Source of the DNA: Gammaproteobacteria bacterium
Lineage (GTDB): Bacteria > Pseudomonadota > Gammaproteobacteria > Ga0077554 > Ga007554
Direction of reading: 5' to 3'
DNA: 64,000 nt
Assembly (NCBI GenBank): GCA_023266055.1
Contig: JAHFRW010000011.1
Coordinates: 1 to 64,000, forward strand
Shown here: positions 1 to 11,200 of the stretch, in pieces
How the letters are laid out: every line of letters starts with the position of its first letter
Position numbering within the stretch: the stretch's first letter is position 1
Translations under genes and position numbers: made by a program
The notes under the pieces: model-generated
What the model was told of the DNA's origin: nothing
The model's input: the letters and a program-made list of their open reading frames with translations, nothing else
The model's database searches: none

Positions 1-120
1 AACGTCCGCGTCACCGTCACATTAATCGCCCCCATCGCCATGGATGATGGCCTGCGCTTCGCGATACGCGAAGGCGGTCGCACCGTCGGTGCCGGGGTTG
101 TGTCCAAGGTAATTGAGTAA
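1..120 (+). CDS. tuf: Elongation factor Tu, C-terminal end (partial)
   Basis: The frame is open from the first base and ends at a TAA at 118-120, giving 39 residues that read as the last beta-barrel strands of EF-Tu ([20 protein letters not shown], then the [10 protein letters not shown] signature and VVSKVIE). EF-Tu carries aminoacyl-tRNA to the ribosome as a GTP complex. The rest of the gene lies left of the window. A terminator and tRNA-Trp follow directly, which is the usual setting of the tuf copy that precedes secE in Proteobacteria. Confidence 0.95.
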   Translation, partial: NVRVTVTLIAPIAMDDGLRFAIREGGRTVGAGVVSKVIE

Positions 121-140
121 CAAAAAAGATTGTTTTGAGT

Positions 141-177
141 CGCAGGCCACCGCCGAGAGGGGTGGCCTGCGGGTTTT
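141..177 (+). terminator. Rho-independent terminator after tuf
   Basis: CGCAGGCCACC at 141-151 pairs perfectly with GGTGGCCTGCG at 161-171 around a 9-base loop, followed by a short T-run (GGTTTTC). It would end the tuf transcript ahead of tRNA-Trp. Confidence 0.85.
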
Positions 178-200
178 CACTTAAAGCATAACAATGTAAT

Positions 201-276
201 AGGCCAGTAGCTCAATTGGCAGAGCGGCGGTCTCCAAAACCGCAGGTTGGGGGTTCGATTCCCTCCTGGCCTGCCA
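201..276 (+). tRNA. tRNA-Trp (anticodon CCA)
   Basis: 76-nt cloverleaf. Acceptor AGGCCAG (201-207) pairs with CTGGCCT (266-272), the discriminator is G273 and the CCA end is encoded at 274-276. The anticodon stem is GCGGT/ACCGC with loop CTCCAAA, placing CCA at 234-236. GGTTCGATTCC is visible in the T arm. Its place between tuf and secE is conserved in many Proteobacteria. Confidence 0.97.
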
Positions 277-351
277 CACGTGGCAGGGTGCTTGAGTTAT
301 ACCCACTGGTGTTGTGGGGCTCGGTAGTCTGATTAAGGATCGCTAGAACGC

Positions 352-699
352 ATGGCAGACAAGATTAAGTTGCTCGTAGCGGTACTGTTGATTGGTGCCT
401 CGATAGGCGTGTTTTATTATTATGGTGACCACTCCTTGCTGGTGCGCATCATCGTGATTCTGGTGGCGATGGGGGTTGCTACCGCTATCGCGTCGCAAAC
501 GGCAGTGGGTCAGAAGACGCTCGGGTTTATGCGCGACTCGCAGGTTGAAGTGCGCAAGGTAGTATGGCCTACGCGGAAGGAAACCGCCCAGACGACCATG
601 ATTGTGCTGGCAATGGTCATCGTGATTGCGATTTTCTTGTGGTTGCTGGATATGATTTTATTGTGGGCGGTCCGATTATTGACTGGTCAGGGAGGCTAA
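352..699 (+). CDS. secE: Preprotein translocase subunit SecE
   Basis: 115-residue inner-membrane subunit of the SecYEG channel, which it stabilises. Three hydrophobic segments are visible (about residues 6-24, 30-48 and 81-108), as in the three-helix enterobacterial type. The family signature [12 protein letters not shown] lies in the cytoplasmic loop before the last helix. An AAGGA sequence lies about 15 bases upstream of the ATG. nusG starts 5 nt after the stop, the standard secE-nusG pair. Confidence 0.96.
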   Translation: MADKIKLLVAVLLIGASIGVFYYYGDHSLLVRIIVILVAMGVATAIASQTAVGQKTLGFMRDSQVEVRKVVWPTRKETAQTTMIVLAMVIVIAIFLWLLDMILLWAVRLLTGQGG

Positions 700-703
700 G
701 CGC

Positions 704-1237
704 ATGACAATGCGATGGTATGTGGTGCATGCGTATTCCGGGTTTGAAAATCAGGTAGTGCGTTCACTTGGTGACCGTATTGGACGCAGTTCCTTGCAGG
801 ATAAGTTCGGCGAAATCCTGGTGCCAACCGAGGAGGTCGTGGAAATGCGTGCGGGACAAAAGCGCAAAAGCGACCGCAAATTCTTCCCCGGTTATGTGCT
901 GGTGCAGATGGAAATGAATGACGATACCTGGCACCTTGTGAAGGAAGTTCCCAAGGTGATGGGTTTTGTTGGTGGTTCGAGTGACAAACCGGCTCCCATC
1001 ACTGACCGTGAAGCAGAAAAAATTCTGCAACGTGTGCAGGACGGTGTTGAAAAACCCCGGCCCAAAGTGTTGTTTGAGGCGGGTGAAGTGGTGCGTGTTA
1101 CCGAAGGACCGTTTGCTGACTTTAACGGCGTGGTTGAAGAAGTCAACTATGAAAAAAATCGCCTGCGTGTCGCAGTGCTGATTTTCGGACGCTCAACCCC
1201 GGTCGAACTGGAGTTCGGCCAGGTTGAAAAAGGCTGA
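704..1237 (+). CDS. nusG: Transcription termination/antitermination factor NusG
   Basis: 177 residues. The N-terminal NGN domain (about 4-115) begins with [12 protein letters not shown] and contains the FPGYVLVQM core that contacts RNA polymerase. The C-terminal KOW domain (about 125-175) has [13 protein letters not shown] and binds Rho or ribosomal protein S10. NusG raises elongation rate and couples transcription to translation or to Rho. GGAGG overlaps the secE stop just upstream of the ATG; an in-frame ATG two codons later (710) is an alternative start. Confidence 0.97.
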   Translation: MTMRWYVVHAYSGFENQVVRSLGDRIGRSSLQDKFGEILVPTEEVVEMRAGQKRKSDRKFFPGYVLVQMEMNDDTWHLVKEVPKVMGFVGGSSDKPAPITDREAEKILQRVQDGVEKPRPKVLFEAGEVVRVTEGPFADFNGVVEEVNYEKNRLRVAVLIFGRSTPVELEFGQVEKG

Positions 1238-1266
1238 ACGCCCGGAGAGATTTTTAGCGTAGTATT

Positions 1267-1298
1267 TTGAGTTGTAGTTTTATTATTGTAGTTATATT
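1267..1298 (+). promoter_or_regulatory. Possible promoter for rplKA (weak)
   Basis: The 101-nt nusG-rplK gap has an AT-rich stretch containing TTGAGT (1267-1272) and TATATT (1293-1298). The spacing between those two is 20 bases, longer than the ideal; TTGTAG at 1272-1277 would give 15. Enterobacteria have a promoter at this position (PL11), so this is placed by analogy. Confidence 0.3.
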
Positions 1299-1338
1299 AA
1301 TGGGGAGCCGCGAGGCGTTTGCACCCGAGGAGTAAGGT

Positions 1339-1773
1339 ATGGCAAAGAAAATTACGGCCTACATCAAGTTGCAGGTCAAAGCCGGTCAGGCTAATCCAAG
1401 TCCGCCCGTCGGCCCTGCATTGGGCCAACGTGGTGTCAATATCATGGAGTTCTGCAAGGCTTTTAATGCCCAGACTCAGGGTGTAGAGCCAGGTACCCCG
1501 TTGCCTGTGGTCATCACGGTTTACAGTGACCGCAGTTTCACCTTCATTACGAAGACCCCACCCGCGACCATTTTATTGAAGAGAGCGGCGGGCATTACCA
1601 GTGGTAGCAAAACCCCCAACACGCAAAAAGTTGGCAAGGTGAATCGCGCCCAGTTGGAGCAGATTGCTAAAACCAAAATGCCTGATTTGACGGCGGCCAG
1701 CATGGATGCCGCAGTGCGTACCATTGCAGGCAGTGCGCGCAGCATGGGTCTTGAGACGGAAGGAGTGGTATAA
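1339..1773 (+). CDS. rplK: 50S ribosomal protein L11
   Basis: 144 residues (the family is usually 141-144). The N-terminal domain starts [20 protein letters not shown] and contains [22 protein letters not shown]; the C-terminal rRNA-binding domain has [20 protein letters not shown] and [10 protein letters not shown]11 forms the GTPase-associated centre with 23S rRNA and the L10-L7/L12 stalk. A GAGGAGTAAGGT Shine-Dalgarno region precedes the ATG. rplA starts one base after the stop, so the two are translationally coupled. Confidence 0.97.
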   Translation: MAKKITAYIKLQVKAGQANPSPPVGPALGQRGVNIMEFCKAFNAQTQGVEPGTPLPVVITVYSDRSFTFITKTPPATILLKRAAGITSGSKTPNTQKVGKVNRAQLEQIAKTKMPDLTAASMDAAVRTIAGSARSMGLETEGVV

Positions 1774-1774
1774 C

Positions 1775-2476
1775 ATGGCAAAAATAACCAAACGTGTTAA
1801 GTCTTCCCAGGCAAAAATACAGGCTGGCAAGGTGTACGCCATAGATGAGGCCTTGAGTTTGATCAAGGAATGCGCTACCGCCAAGTTCAATGAATCCGTT
1901 GATGTCAGCATCAATCTGGGTATTGATACTCGTAAGTCAGATCAGGTGGTACGCAGCTCTACCGTGTTGCCTCATGGTACCGGCAAGGTTGTTCGTGTTG
2001 CGGTATTTACTCAAGGCGCCAATGCTGATCTCGCGCGTGCGGCAGGTGCTGATATTGTAGGTTTCGATGATCTGGCGGAGTCTGTCAAGGCCGGCAACAT
2101 GGATTTTGATGTGGTGATTGCAACCCCTGACGCGATGCGTGTCGTGGGTCAGTTAGGCCAGATTCTTGGTCCGCGCGGTTTGATGCCGAACCCCAAGGTC
2201 GGTACCGTGACGCCGGATGTTGCTACGGCGGTTAAAAATGCCAAGGGTGGTCAGGTGCGTTATCGTGCTGACAAAGCCGGTATTGTGCATTGCACCATTG
2301 GTAAGGCGAGCTTTGATGTGGCTTCGTTGCGCGGTAATTTGCAAGCGCTGCTGGTTGACTTGAACAAAGCCAAGCCCAGCACCTCCAAGGGTATATACCT
2401 GAGAAAAATTGCTGTATCCAGCACCATGGGTCCCGGTGTGATGGTGGATCAGTCGTCATTGAGTGTGAGCGCCTGA
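1775..2476 (+). CDS. rplA: 50S ribosomal protein L1
   Basis: 233 residues. The ATG at 1775 is chosen over an earlier in-frame ATG at 1706 inside rplK, because it gives the canonical MAKITKRVK start and has AGGAG at 1761-1765 nine bases upstream. Signatures include [18 protein letters not shown] and [20 protein letters not shown]1 builds the mobile E-site stalk and, in many bacteria, represses its own L11-L1 mRNA. No separate terminator is obvious after it; the L10 leader follows. Confidence 0.97.
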   Translation: MAKITKRVKSSQAKIQAGKVYAIDEALSLIKECATAKFNESVDVSINLGIDTRKSDQVVRSSTVLPHGTGKVVRVAVFTQGANADLARAAGADIVGFDDLAESVKAGNMDFDVVIATPDAMRVVGQLGQILGPRGLMPNPKVGTVTPDVATAVKNAKGGQVRYRADKAGIVHCTIGKASFDVASLRGNLQALLVDLNKAKPSTSKGIYLRKIAVSSTMGPGVMVDQSSLSVSA

Positions 2477-2506
2477 TAAATAATTAGGCGACAGAACTTT
2501 GGGTTG

Positions 2507-2751
2507 GCGGTTCGGCAGTGCCGACCGCTGGCCGTCAAAGACCGCAGGTGCTTTTGCTTAATCGGGTTGTTGTATGACCTAACCAGCGTAGACGGTGTGC
2601 CCTGAACAGATGCCTTGCCATGTGCGGGGCACTGTGATGGTTACCGTATAAAAGGGTGGAGCACTCCGCCGGAGTGCTCTGATTTGTGCAAGGTAATCGC
2701 TGGAGGGGTTCGTAATACCCGTCAGTTGTTTACATACAGGAGAGTAAGCTC
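2507..2751 (+). ncRNA. L10 leader: structured 5' region of rplJL
   Basis: The 275-nt rplA-rplJ gap has no gene but holds strong structure. GCGGT(T)CGGCA pairs with TGCCGACCGC at 2507-2528 with a one-base bulge. A perfect 9-bp stem, GAGCACTCC (2659-2667) with GGAGTGCTC (2671-2679), has a 3-base loop. In Proteobacteria this mRNA leader binds the L10-(L12)4 complex and represses translation of rplJL. Position and folding fit; the binding site itself was not modelled. Confidence 0.7.
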
Positions 2752-3258
2752 TTGTTAACGCTAGAAGAGAAAAAGACAATCGTTGCCGAGATGTCAGGGA
2801 TTGCGAGTAATGCCCTGTCAGCTATTGCAGCCGAGTATCGTGGCCTGCAGGCTGTAGATATGGCCCAGTTACGCGTTGACGCACGTAAGACGGGTGTATA
2901 TCTGCGGGTTGTCAAAAACACACTCGCGCGTCGTGCGGTTGAGGGTACAGGGTTTTCCTGCATGCAGTCCTCGTTGGTGGGTCCGTTGGTACTGGCCTTC
3001 TCTCAGGAGGATCCAGCGGCGGGTGCTCGTTTGATACGTGATTTTGCCAAGGGCAATGACAAGTTGGTGGTTAAGGCTATCGCCATGAATGGCAAGCTGA
3101 TGGCCCCCAGTGATCTTGAATCCCTGGCCAAAATGCCTACACGTGATCAGGCGATCAGCTTGCTGATGGCCGTGATGAAGGCGCCTGTGGAGAAACTGGC
3201 TCGTACCCTTGCTGCGGTGCGCGATCAAAAACAATCGGCTGCCGGTGTATCCGGCTAA
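2752..3258 (+). CDS. rplJ: 50S ribosomal protein L10
   Basis: 168 residues. The start is a TTG at 2752, with AGGAGAG at 2738-2744 spaced correctly; no ATG lies in a suitable place and the result LTLEEKKTIVAEMS matches the family N-terminus. RVVKNTLARRAVEGT is the rRNA-binding signature, and the C-terminal helix (KAPVEKLARTLAAVRDQK) is where L7/L12 dimers dock. Translation is probably controlled by the preceding leader, and the weak start codon may be part of that control. Confidence 0.95.
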   Translation: MLTLEEKKTIVAEMSGIASNALSAIAAEYRGLQAVDMAQLRVDARKTGVYLRVVKNTLARRAVEGTGFSCMQSSLVGPLVLAFSQEDPAAGARLIRDFAKGNDKLVVKAIAMNGKLMAPSDLESLAKMPTRDQAISLLMAVMKAPVEKLARTLAAVRDQKQSAAGVSG

Positions 3259-3315
3259 CGCGTCTCGTGCCCTGAACAAACATGGCACGGTTACATTTAA
3301 TTTTAGGAGCATAAA

Positions 3316-3684
3316 ATGGCTGTAAGCAAACAAGATATGTTGGATACCATTGCCAATATGACAGTTCTGGAAATCGTTGATCTGATTTCCTCAATGGAAG
3401 AGAAATTTGGTGTTTCTGCTGCGGCAGCGGTAGCGGCTGCCGGACCTGCCGCCGCTGCGGCTGTCGAAGAGCAGACCGAATTTAACGTGGTTATGACCGG
3501 CTTTGGTGCAAACAAGGTAGGCGTGATCAAGGTTATCCGTGCGGTGACTGGCTTGGGCTTGAAAGAAGCCAAAGATATGGTGGAAGGTGTTCCTGCCATG
3601 GTTAAGGAAGGCGTAAGCAAGGATGATGCCGCTTCCATCAAGAAGCAGCTTGAAGAAGCCGGCGCTACAGTTGAACTTAAGTAA
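3316..3684 (+). CDS. rplL: 50S ribosomal protein L7/L12
   Basis: 122 residues. The N-terminal dimerisation domain (1-35) is followed by an Ala-rich hinge (about 36-53: [18 protein letters not shown]) and a C-terminal factor-binding domain with [20 protein letters not shown] and [14 protein letters not shown]. It recruits translation GTPases. AGGAG lies just upstream of the ATG, 57 nt after rplJ. An attenuator-like hairpin follows before rpoB. Confidence 0.97.
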   Translation: MAVSKQDMLDTIANMTVLEIVDLISSMEEKFGVSAAAAVAAAGPAAAAAVEEQTEFNVVMTGFGANKVGVIKVIRAVTGLGLKEAKDMVEGVPAMVKEGVSKDDAASIKKQLEEAGATVELK

Positions 3685-3702
3685 GCATCAGGCTTTCTAA
3701 TT

Positions 3703-3736
3703 ACAACGCCTCTGAGTTTTCAGGGGCGTTGTTTTT
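3703..3736 (+). terminator. Attenuator/terminator between rplL and rpoB
   Basis: ACAACGCCTCTG (3703-3714) pairs with CAGGGGCGTTGT (3721-3732, one G-T pair) and runs into TTTTT. In E. coli a partial terminator in this gap lowers rpoBC transcription relative to the ribosomal genes; this hairpin occupies the same place and could do the same job. Confidence 0.8.
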
Positions 3737-4036
3737 AGGTTTAAGTATAGGGCGATTTGCATCTGACGCACGAAAAATTGATTAAATGGGCGGCGGCGTG
3801 CGCGCACTTAATATTATGCCGCAATAAGTTGTGTTGGCTGGTGGCAGCGTCACCGGCCTTTTTCTGTTTCCGCCGGGCAGGATGCCCAAGTGCGGTGAGT
3901 GCAGGGATGCGCAAGAACCGCCGTAATGCATGGGAATGCGGCGAGCCTGCCTTGCCCTGTTTTCGTGAAATGAAATATTGATTTTATTACAGTATCCACG
4001 CGATTTGGTGTTGGTGATTGAACCTGAGGAACTCTG
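3737..4036. other. Gene-free rplL-rpoB spacer
   Basis: About 300 bases without a convincing gene. A 74-codon open frame at 3757-3981 lacks a ribosome-binding site and resembles no known protein. The stretch is presumably the rpoB 5' leader. GAGGAA ten or so bases before the rpoB ATG is its Shine-Dalgarno sequence. Confidence 0.6.
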
Positions 4037-7000
4037 ATGTCCTACTCTTTTACTGAGAAAAAATGCATCCGTAAGGATTTTGGTAAGCGGCCCAGCATTC
4101 TGGAGACGCCGTATCTGCTGGCGATTCAAGTGGAATCGTATCGTGATTTTCTACAGGAAGATGCCGTACCGGAAAATCGTGCTGATCGGGGTTTGCATGC
4201 CGCGTTCAAGACGGTGTTTCCCATTACAAGCTACACCGGAAATGCTGCGCTTGAATACGTGAGCTACCGTCTGGGCATACCTGGGTTTGATGTGAAAGAA
4301 TGCCAATCACGTGGTATGACGTATGCTGCGCCGTTGCGCGTGAAAGTGCGCCTGGTCATTTATGATAAGGATGCGCCTGCGGGCACGTTGGCAATCAAGG
4401 ACGTCAAGGAACAGGAAGTATATATGGGTGAATTGCCGTTGATGACGGGCAATGGAACCTTTGTTGTGAATGGCACGGAACGTGTTGTGGTCTCACAGCT
4501 GCATCGTTCGCCGGGTGTATTCTTTGAACATGACAAGGGTAAAACCCATTCTTCAGGTAAATTACTGTTTTCAGCGCGTATCATTCCTTATCGTGGTTCC
4601 TGGCTCGACTTTGAGTTTGATCCGAATGATAGCGTGTTTGTGCGTATTGACCGTCGTCGCAAATTACCTGCCACGATTATTCTGCGCGCTCTGGGTTACA
4701 CCACAGAGCAGATCCTTGATCTGTTTTTTGAAACCAACACCTTTACCTTTGAAAAAGACACCATTCAACTGACGCTGGTGCCGGATCGTTTGCGCGGTGA
4801 GAGTGCGGCGTTTGATGTCAAGGATGCCAAGGGTAAGCTGATTGTTGAAGCGGGCCGCCGTATCATGGCGCGCCACATCAACGAAATGAAGAAAGCCGAT
4901 CTGAAAACGCTCACCGTGCCACGCGAATATGTGCTGGGCAAGGTGATGGCGCATGACGTGGTTGACCAGTCTACCGGCGAAGTGCTGGCGAATGCCAATG
5001 ATGAAATTACGGCAGATCTGATTACCAAGTTGATCAAGGCCGATGTACGTTCGATCAATGTACTCTTCACCAATGATCTGGATCGGGGTCCGTTCATGTC
5101 CAATACCTTGCGTATTGATCATGCCCGTACCGAGCTGGATGCGCAGGTTGAGATTTATCGCATGATGCGTCCCGGCGAGCCGCCGACCAAGGATGCTGCA
5201 CAGGCATTATTCAACAACCTGTTCTTCAGCGCGGATCGTTATGACCTGTCTGTTGTGGGCCGCATGAAGTTTAATCGTCGCGTTGGCCGTGAAGAAATTA
5301 CAGGCTCGGGTGTATTGTCCAGGGAAGACATCATTGCCGTAATGAAGGTTTTGATTGATATCAAGAACGGCAATGGCATTGTGGATGACATTGATCATCT
5401 GGGAAATCGCCGTATTCGTAGTGTCGGTGAAATGGTGGAAAATCAGTTCCGCGCCGGTTTGGTGCGTGTTGAGCGTGCTGTAAAAGAGCGTTTGAGCCTT
5501 GCCGAATCAGAGGGCTTGATGCCGCAGGAATTGATTAACGCCAAACCGGTGTCAGCGGTTATCAAGGAATTTTTTGGTTCCAGCCAGTTGTCGCAGTTTA
5601 TGGATCAGAATAATCCCTTGTCTGAAATTACCCACAAGCGTCGTATTTCGGCACTTGGGCCGGGTGGATTGACGCGGGAGCGTGCCGGCTTCGAAGTGCG
5701 TGACGTGCATCCCACACACTATGGTCGTGTCTGCCCGATTGAAACACCTGAAGGTCCGAACATTGGATTGATCAATTCCCTGGCGGTGTATGCGCGCATC
5801 AATAGCTACGGTTTTCTGGAAACCCCTTATCGCAAGGTGGTGGATGGCCGTGTTACTGACAAGATTGATTACCTGTCGGCTATTGAAGAAGGTCAGTATG
5901 TCATCGCGCAGGCGAGTGCCACATTGGACAAAGAAGGTCGCTTGATTGACGAACTGGTATCTTGCCGTCATGAAAATGAGTTTACTCTGTCCACGCCGGA
6001 TCGTCCTGAATATATGGACGTTGCACCCAAACAGATTGTGTCTGTGGCAGCGTCGTTGATTCCGTTTCTGGAACACGATGATGCAAACCGTGCATTGATG
6101 GGTTCGAACATGCAACGTCAGGCAGTGCCAACGCTGCGTGCCGAAAAGCCGCTGGTGGGTACCGGTATGGAACGCATTGTGGCTATTGATTCCGGTGTAA
6201 CGGTTGTTGCGACACGTGGCGGAGTGATCAACTCGGTGGATGCTGGACGTATTGTGGTGCGTGTCAATGATGATGAAACCGTGCCCGGTGAACCAGGTGT
6301 GGATATCTATAATCTGACCAAATACACCCGCTCCAACCAGAACACCTGTATCAATCAGCGTCCGTTGGTGAATGTAGGCGACGTGGTGGCGCGCGGTGAT
6401 GTATTGGCAGATGGTCCTTCAACGGATTTGGGTGAGTTGGCACTGGGTCAGAACATGCTGATCGCATTCATGCCCTGGAATGGTTACAACTTCGAAGATT
6501 CGATTCTGATTTCAGAGCGTGTAGTGCATGAAGATCGTTTCACGACCATTCATATTGAAGAGCTCACCTGCGTGTCGCGTGACACCAAGCTGGGGCCAGA
6601 GGAAATCAGTTCGGATATTCCGAACGTCAGCGAGACGGCATTGGCCAAGCTCGATGAGTCCGGCATTATCCATATCGGTGCCGAAGTTGTGCCCGGAGAT
6701 ATTCTGGTAGGCAAGGTGACACCCAAGGGTGAAACCCAGTTGACACCGGAAGAGAAACTGTTGCGCGCCATATTTGGTGAGAAGGCCTCCGATGTTAAGG
6801 ATACCTCGCTGCGTGTGCCCTCGGGCATGAGTGGTACGGTAATTGACGTGCAGGTGTTTACCCGTGATGGCGTACAGAAAGATACGCGTGCGCAGGACAT
6901 CGAACGCATGGCACTGGATAAGGTCAAGAAAGATCTGCATGACCAGTACCGCATTCTGGAAGACGATACCTATCAGCGTGTCGAGCAATTGTTGCTGGAC

Positions 7001-8122
7001 AAGGTTGCTGAAGGAGGTCCGAAGGGTCTGAAGGCAGGTGCCAAAGTGACAGCGGCTTATCTGGCCGAGTTGGCACACGAGAAGTGGTTTGAGATTCGTT
7101 TGCGCAATGATGACGCTAACCAGCAGCTGGAAATTCTTGGTGAGCAGCTCAAGCAGCAGCGTACCGATCTGGATGCCTGGCTGGAAGAGAAGCGTGCCAA
7201 ACTCACTGCGGGAGATGATCTGGCACCGGGTGTGCTGAAAATGGTGAAAGTCTATCTGGCCGTGAAGCGTCGTGTTCAGCCAGGTGACAAAATGGCCGGA
7301 CGTCATGGTAACAAGGGTGTGATCTCAATGATCGTGCCTGTGGAAGATATGCCGTATATGGCAGATGGTACTCCGGTAGACATTTTGCTGAATCCATTGG
7401 GTGTGCCTTCACGTATGAACGTGGGCCAGGTGCTTGAAACCCATCTGGGTTGGGCGGCCAAAGGTCTGGGTCTGAAGATTGGTCGCATGATAGAGGCACA
7501 ACAAAACGCCTCGGAAGTGCGTGATTTCCTCGACCGCATCTACAATTCCACTGGTGGCAAGAAGGAAGATCTCAGTTCGTTGACGGATGATGAGGTCATG
7601 AAACTTGCGGGCAATCTGCGCAAGGGTGTACCTACGGCCACTCCGGTTTTTGATGGTGCTACCGAGGCAGAAATCAAAAACATGCTGGCATTGGCTGATC
7701 TGCCGGTCAGTGGACAGGCCACCTTGTATGATGGACGTACTGGTGTTGCCTTTGAGCGGCCGATTACCGTGGGTTATATGTACATGCTCAAATTGAATCA
7801 TCTGGTGGACGACAAGATGCACGCACGTTCTACCGGGCCATACAGTCTTGTGACGCAGCAGCCCCTGGGCGGTAAGGCACAATTTGGTGGTCAGCGTTTC
7901 GGTGAAATGGAAGTGTGGGCACTGGAAGCGTATGGTGCTGCCTATACATTGCAGGAAATGCTTACGGTGAAGTCGGATGATGTTGCCGGACGTACCAAGA
8001 TGTATAAAAATATTGTAGATGGGGATCACCGTATGGAAGCCGGTATGCCGGAGTCCTTTAACGTGCTGGTCAAAGAAATTCGCGCATTGGCGATTGACAT
8101 TGAATTGGAGCAGAGCGAATAG
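4037..8122 (+). CDS. rpoB: RNA polymerase beta subunit
   Basis: 1361 residues (about 1340 in E. coli). It starts [19 protein letters not shown] and contains the rifampicin-pocket segments [20 protein letters not shown] and [19 protein letters not shown] with the usual sensitive residues. [20 protein letters not shown] and, near the end, [18 protein letters not shown] are family hallmarks. It forms one pincer of the polymerase and part of the active centre. rpoC follows 89 nt downstream. Confidence 0.98.
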   Translation: MSYSFTEKKCIRKDFGKRPSILETPYLLAIQVESYRDFLQEDAVPENRADRGLHAAFKTVFPITSYTGNAALEYVSYRLGIPGFDVKECQSRGMTYAAPLRVKVRLVIYDKDAPAGTLAIKDVKEQEVYMGELPLMTGNGTFVVNGTERVVVSQLHRSPGVFFEHDKGKTHSSGKLLFSARIIPYRGSWLDFEFDPNDSVFVRIDRRRKLPATIILRALGYTTEQILDLFFETNTFTFEKDTIQLTLVPDRLRGESAAFDVKDAKGKLIVEAGRRIMARHINEMKKADLKTLTVPREYVLGKVMAHDVVDQSTGEVLANANDEITADLITKLIKADVRSINVLFTNDLDRGPFMSNTLRIDHARTELDAQVEIYRMMRPGEPPTKDAAQALFNNLFFSADRYDLSVVGRMKFNRRVGREEITGSGVLSREDIIAVMKVLIDIKNGNGIVDDIDHLGNRRIRSVGEMVENQFRAGLVRVERAVKERLSLAESEGLMPQELINAKPVSAVIKEFFGSSQLSQFMDQNNPLSEITHKRRISALGPGGLTRERAGFEVRDVHPTHYGRVCPIETPEGPNIGLINSLAVYARINSYGFLETPYRKVVDGRVTDKIDYLSAIEEGQYVIAQASATLDKEGRLIDELVSCRHENEFTLSTPDRPEYMDVAPKQIVSVAASLIPFLEHDDANRALMGSNMQRQAVPTLRAEKPLVGTGMERIVAIDSGVTVVATRGGVINSVDAGRIVVRVNDDETVPGEPGVDIYNLTKYTRSNQNTCINQRPLVNVGDVVARGDVLADGPSTDLGELALGQNMLIAFMPWNGYNFEDSILISERVVHEDRFTTIHIEELTCVSRDTKLGPEEISSDIPNVSETALAKLDESGIIHIGAEVVPGDILVGKVTPKGETQLTPEEKLLRAIFGEKASDVKDTSLRVPSGMSGTVIDVQVFTRDGVQKDTRAQDIERMALDKVKKDLHDQYRILEDDTYQRVEQLLLDKVAEGGPKGLKAGAKVTAAYLAELAHEKWFEIRLRNDDANQQLEILGEQLKQQRTDLDAWLEEKRAKLTAGDDLAPGVLKMVKVYLAVKRRVQPGDKMAGRHGNKGVISMIVPVEDMPYMADGTPVDILLNPLGVPSRMNVGQVLETHLGWAAKGLGLKIGRMIEAQQNASEVRDFLDRIYNSTGGKKEDLSSLTDDEVMKLAGNLRKGVPTATPVFDGATEAEIKNMLALADLPVSGQATLYDGRTGVAFERPITVGYMYMLKLNHLVDDKMHARSTGPYSLVTQQPLGGKAQFGGQRFGEMEVWALEAYGAAYTLQEMLTVKSDDVAGRTKMYKNIVDGDHRMEAGMPESFNVLVKEIRALAIDIELEQSE

Positions 8123-8211
8123 CGCCCTGATTGGATCACAGTGGATGGGCGTTAATGCGCCCATCCCGTCCTATTCCATACAGCACACGAAACAAAGCAG
8201 GAGAAACGGCA

Positions 8212-11200
8212 TTGAAAGATCTAATCAATTTGTTGAAGCAGCAAGGTCAGGTCGAGGAGTTCGATGCGATTCGCATCGGTTTGGCCTCGCCTGCCAAGAT
8301 CCGTTCGTGGTCATTTGGAGAGGTCAAAAAGCCGGAAACCATTAATTATCGTACCTTCAAGCCTGAGCGTGATGGCTTGTTCTGTGCCAAGATTTTCGGG
8401 CCCATCAAGGATTATGAATGTTTGTGCGGCAAATACAAACGTCTGAAGCATCGTGGCGTTATCTGTGAAAAATGCGGCGTGGAAGTCACGCTGGCCAAAG
8501 TGCGTCGTGACCGTATGGGACACATCGAGCTTGCCAGTCCGGTAGCACATATCTGGTTCTTGCGTTCCCTGCCTTCGCGCATGGGTTTGTTGCTGGACAT
8601 GACGTTGCGTGATATCGAACGTGTACTGTACTTTGAAGCGTTCGTGGTGATTGATCCAGGCATGACGCGCCTGGAACGTGGTCAGTTGTTGTCTGATGAA
8701 ACCTATCTGGAAGCCATTGAAGAATATGGTGATGAATTTGATGCCCGTATGGGCGCCGAAGCCATTTTTCAATTACTCCATACCATGAACCTGAAAACAG
8801 AAGTGGTCAAGCTGCGTGAAGATATTCCCGGCACCACCTCTGAAACAAAATCCAAGAAGCTCACCAAGCGTCTGAAACTCATGGAAGCCTTTCTGGAATC
8901 AGGCAATAACCCTGAATGGATGGTGATGACGGTGTTGCCGGTGTTGCCGCCTGAATTGCGCCCCCTGGTGCCGCTCGACGGCGGACGTTTTGCAACGTCT
9001 GATTTGAACGACTTGTATCGTCGGGTGATTAACCGTAACAACCGTTTGAAGCGTTTGCTTGATTTAAGTGCGCCTGACATTATCGTGCGTAACGAAAAAC
9101 GCATGCTGCAGGAGTCGGTGGATGCCTTGCTGGATAACGGTCGTCGCGGCAAGGCGATTACCGGTTCCAACAAGCGTCCGCTGAAATCTCTTGCGGACAT
9201 GATCAAGGGTAAGCAAGGTCGCTTCCGCCAGAATCTTCTCGGCAAGCGCGTTGATTACTCAGGTCGTTCCGTGATTGTAGTGGGGCCAACGTTGCGTCTC
9301 CATCAGTGTGGCCTGCCAAAGAAAATGGCACTGGAACTATTCAAGCCATTTATTTTCAGTAAACTGGAGCGCCGGGGTCTGGCGACAACCATCAAGGCTG
9401 CCAAGAAACTGGTGGAACGTGAAGGGCCTGAGGTATGGGATATTCTCGAAGAAGTCATTCGCGAGCACCCGGTATTGCTTAACCGTGCACCTACTTTGCA
9501 TCGTCTGGGTATTCAGGCGTTCGAACCTGTGTTGATTGAAGGTAAGGCCATACAGTTGCATCCACTGGTATGTACCGCATTTAACGCCGACTTTGACGGT
9601 GACCAGATGGCAGTGCACGTACCGTTATCGCTGGAAGCGCAGCTTGAAGCGCGTACCTTGATGATGTCCACCAATAACGTATTATCACCTGCCAACGGTG
9701 AACCAATTATTGTGCCATCGCAGGACGTGGTACTGGGCCTTTATTACATGTCACGTGAGAAAATCAACGCGCGTGGCGAAGGTATGATCTTCTCGGATAC
9801 CGCAGAAGTGCATCGTGCCTACGAAACCCGTACCGTTGAATTGCAAGCCAAGGTTACGGTACGGATTCGTGAGACCACCATGGATGCGCAAGGTGTGAAG
9901 CGTGCCGGGGTGCGCCGTGTCAACACCACGGTGGGACGCGCCTTGTTGTCTGACATTTTGCCGGATGGCATGCCGTTTGAGCTGATCAACCAGAACATGA
10001 CCAAGAAAGCCATCTCGCGCCTGATCAACTCATGCTACCGTTTGCTGGGTTTGAAAGAAGCCGTGGTGTTCGCCGATCAATTAATGTATACCGGTTTTGC
10101 CTATGCAACACGGTCAGGTGTGTCGATTGGTGTGGATGATATGGTGGTGCCCGATGAAAAAGCGGGCATCATCAGTGCGGCCGAGCAGGAAGTAAAGGAA
10201 ATCGAAAACCAGTACACCTCGGGTCTGGTGACCAACGGCGAACGCTACAACAAGGTCGTCGATATCTGGTCGCATACCAACGACCAGGTGGCCAAGGCGA
10301 TGATGGACAAGCTGGGTTCGGATGTAGTGACCGATGCCTCAGGCAAGCCGGTCAAGCAGCCGTCCTTTAACTCCATCTACATGATGGCCGATTCGGGTGC
10401 ACGTGGTAGCGCAGCACAGATTCGTCAGTTAGCAGGTATGCGCGGTCTGATGGCCAAGCCGGATGGCTCGATCATTGAAACACCCATTACCGCCAATTTC
10501 CGTGAAGGGTTGGACGTGTTGCAGTACTTTATTTCAACCCACGGTGCACGTAAAGGTTTGGCCGATACCGCACTGAAGACTGCGAACTCAGGTTATCTGA
10601 CACGTCGTCTGGTGGACGTGGCGCAGGACATGGTGATCTCGGAACCTGATTGCGGCACTATCCATGGCTTGCTGATGGCGCCTCTGATTGAAGGAGGTGA
10701 CGTAGTTGAGCCGTTGCGTGAACGTGTGCTGGGTCGTGTGCTGGTGACGGATGTCATTCGGCCGGGTTCGGCAACGGACGTGGCGGTGCCTGCAGGTACG
10801 TTGCTTGATGAAGCGTGGGTAGACAAGCTTGAAGAGATGAGCATTGACCAGGTGAAGGTGCGTTCACCGATTACCTGCGAAACGCGTTACGGCATTTGCG
10901 CGGCGTGCTACGGACGTGATCTGGCGCGCGGTCATCGCATCAACATCGGTGAGGCGGTGGGCGTGATTGCAGCGCAGTCGATTGGTGAGCCGGGTACCCA
11001 GCTCACCATGCGTACCTTCCATATCGGTGGTGCGGCATCGCGTTCTGCGGCAGTCAATTGCGTTGAACTGAAAACCAAAGGTAAGGTGCGTCTGCATAAC
11101 ATCAAGCTGGTGCAACATGCCAGTGGTAATAACGTTGCCGTGTCACGTTCGGGCGAACTGACCATGGTTGATGACTTTGGTCGTGAGCGCGAGCGTTACA

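Noticed and set aside
1706-1774. Longer start for rplA inside rplK
   Set aside because: The ATG at 1775 gives the family N-terminus and has a proper Shine-Dalgarno sequence.
3757-3981. 74-codon open frame between rplL and rpoB
   Set aside because: No ribosome-binding site, no recognisable similarity and odd composition; it lies in the rpoB leader.
6512-7306. 264-codon frame antisense to rpoB
   Set aside because: Shadow of a highly conserved gene on the other strand; no start signal and no similarity.
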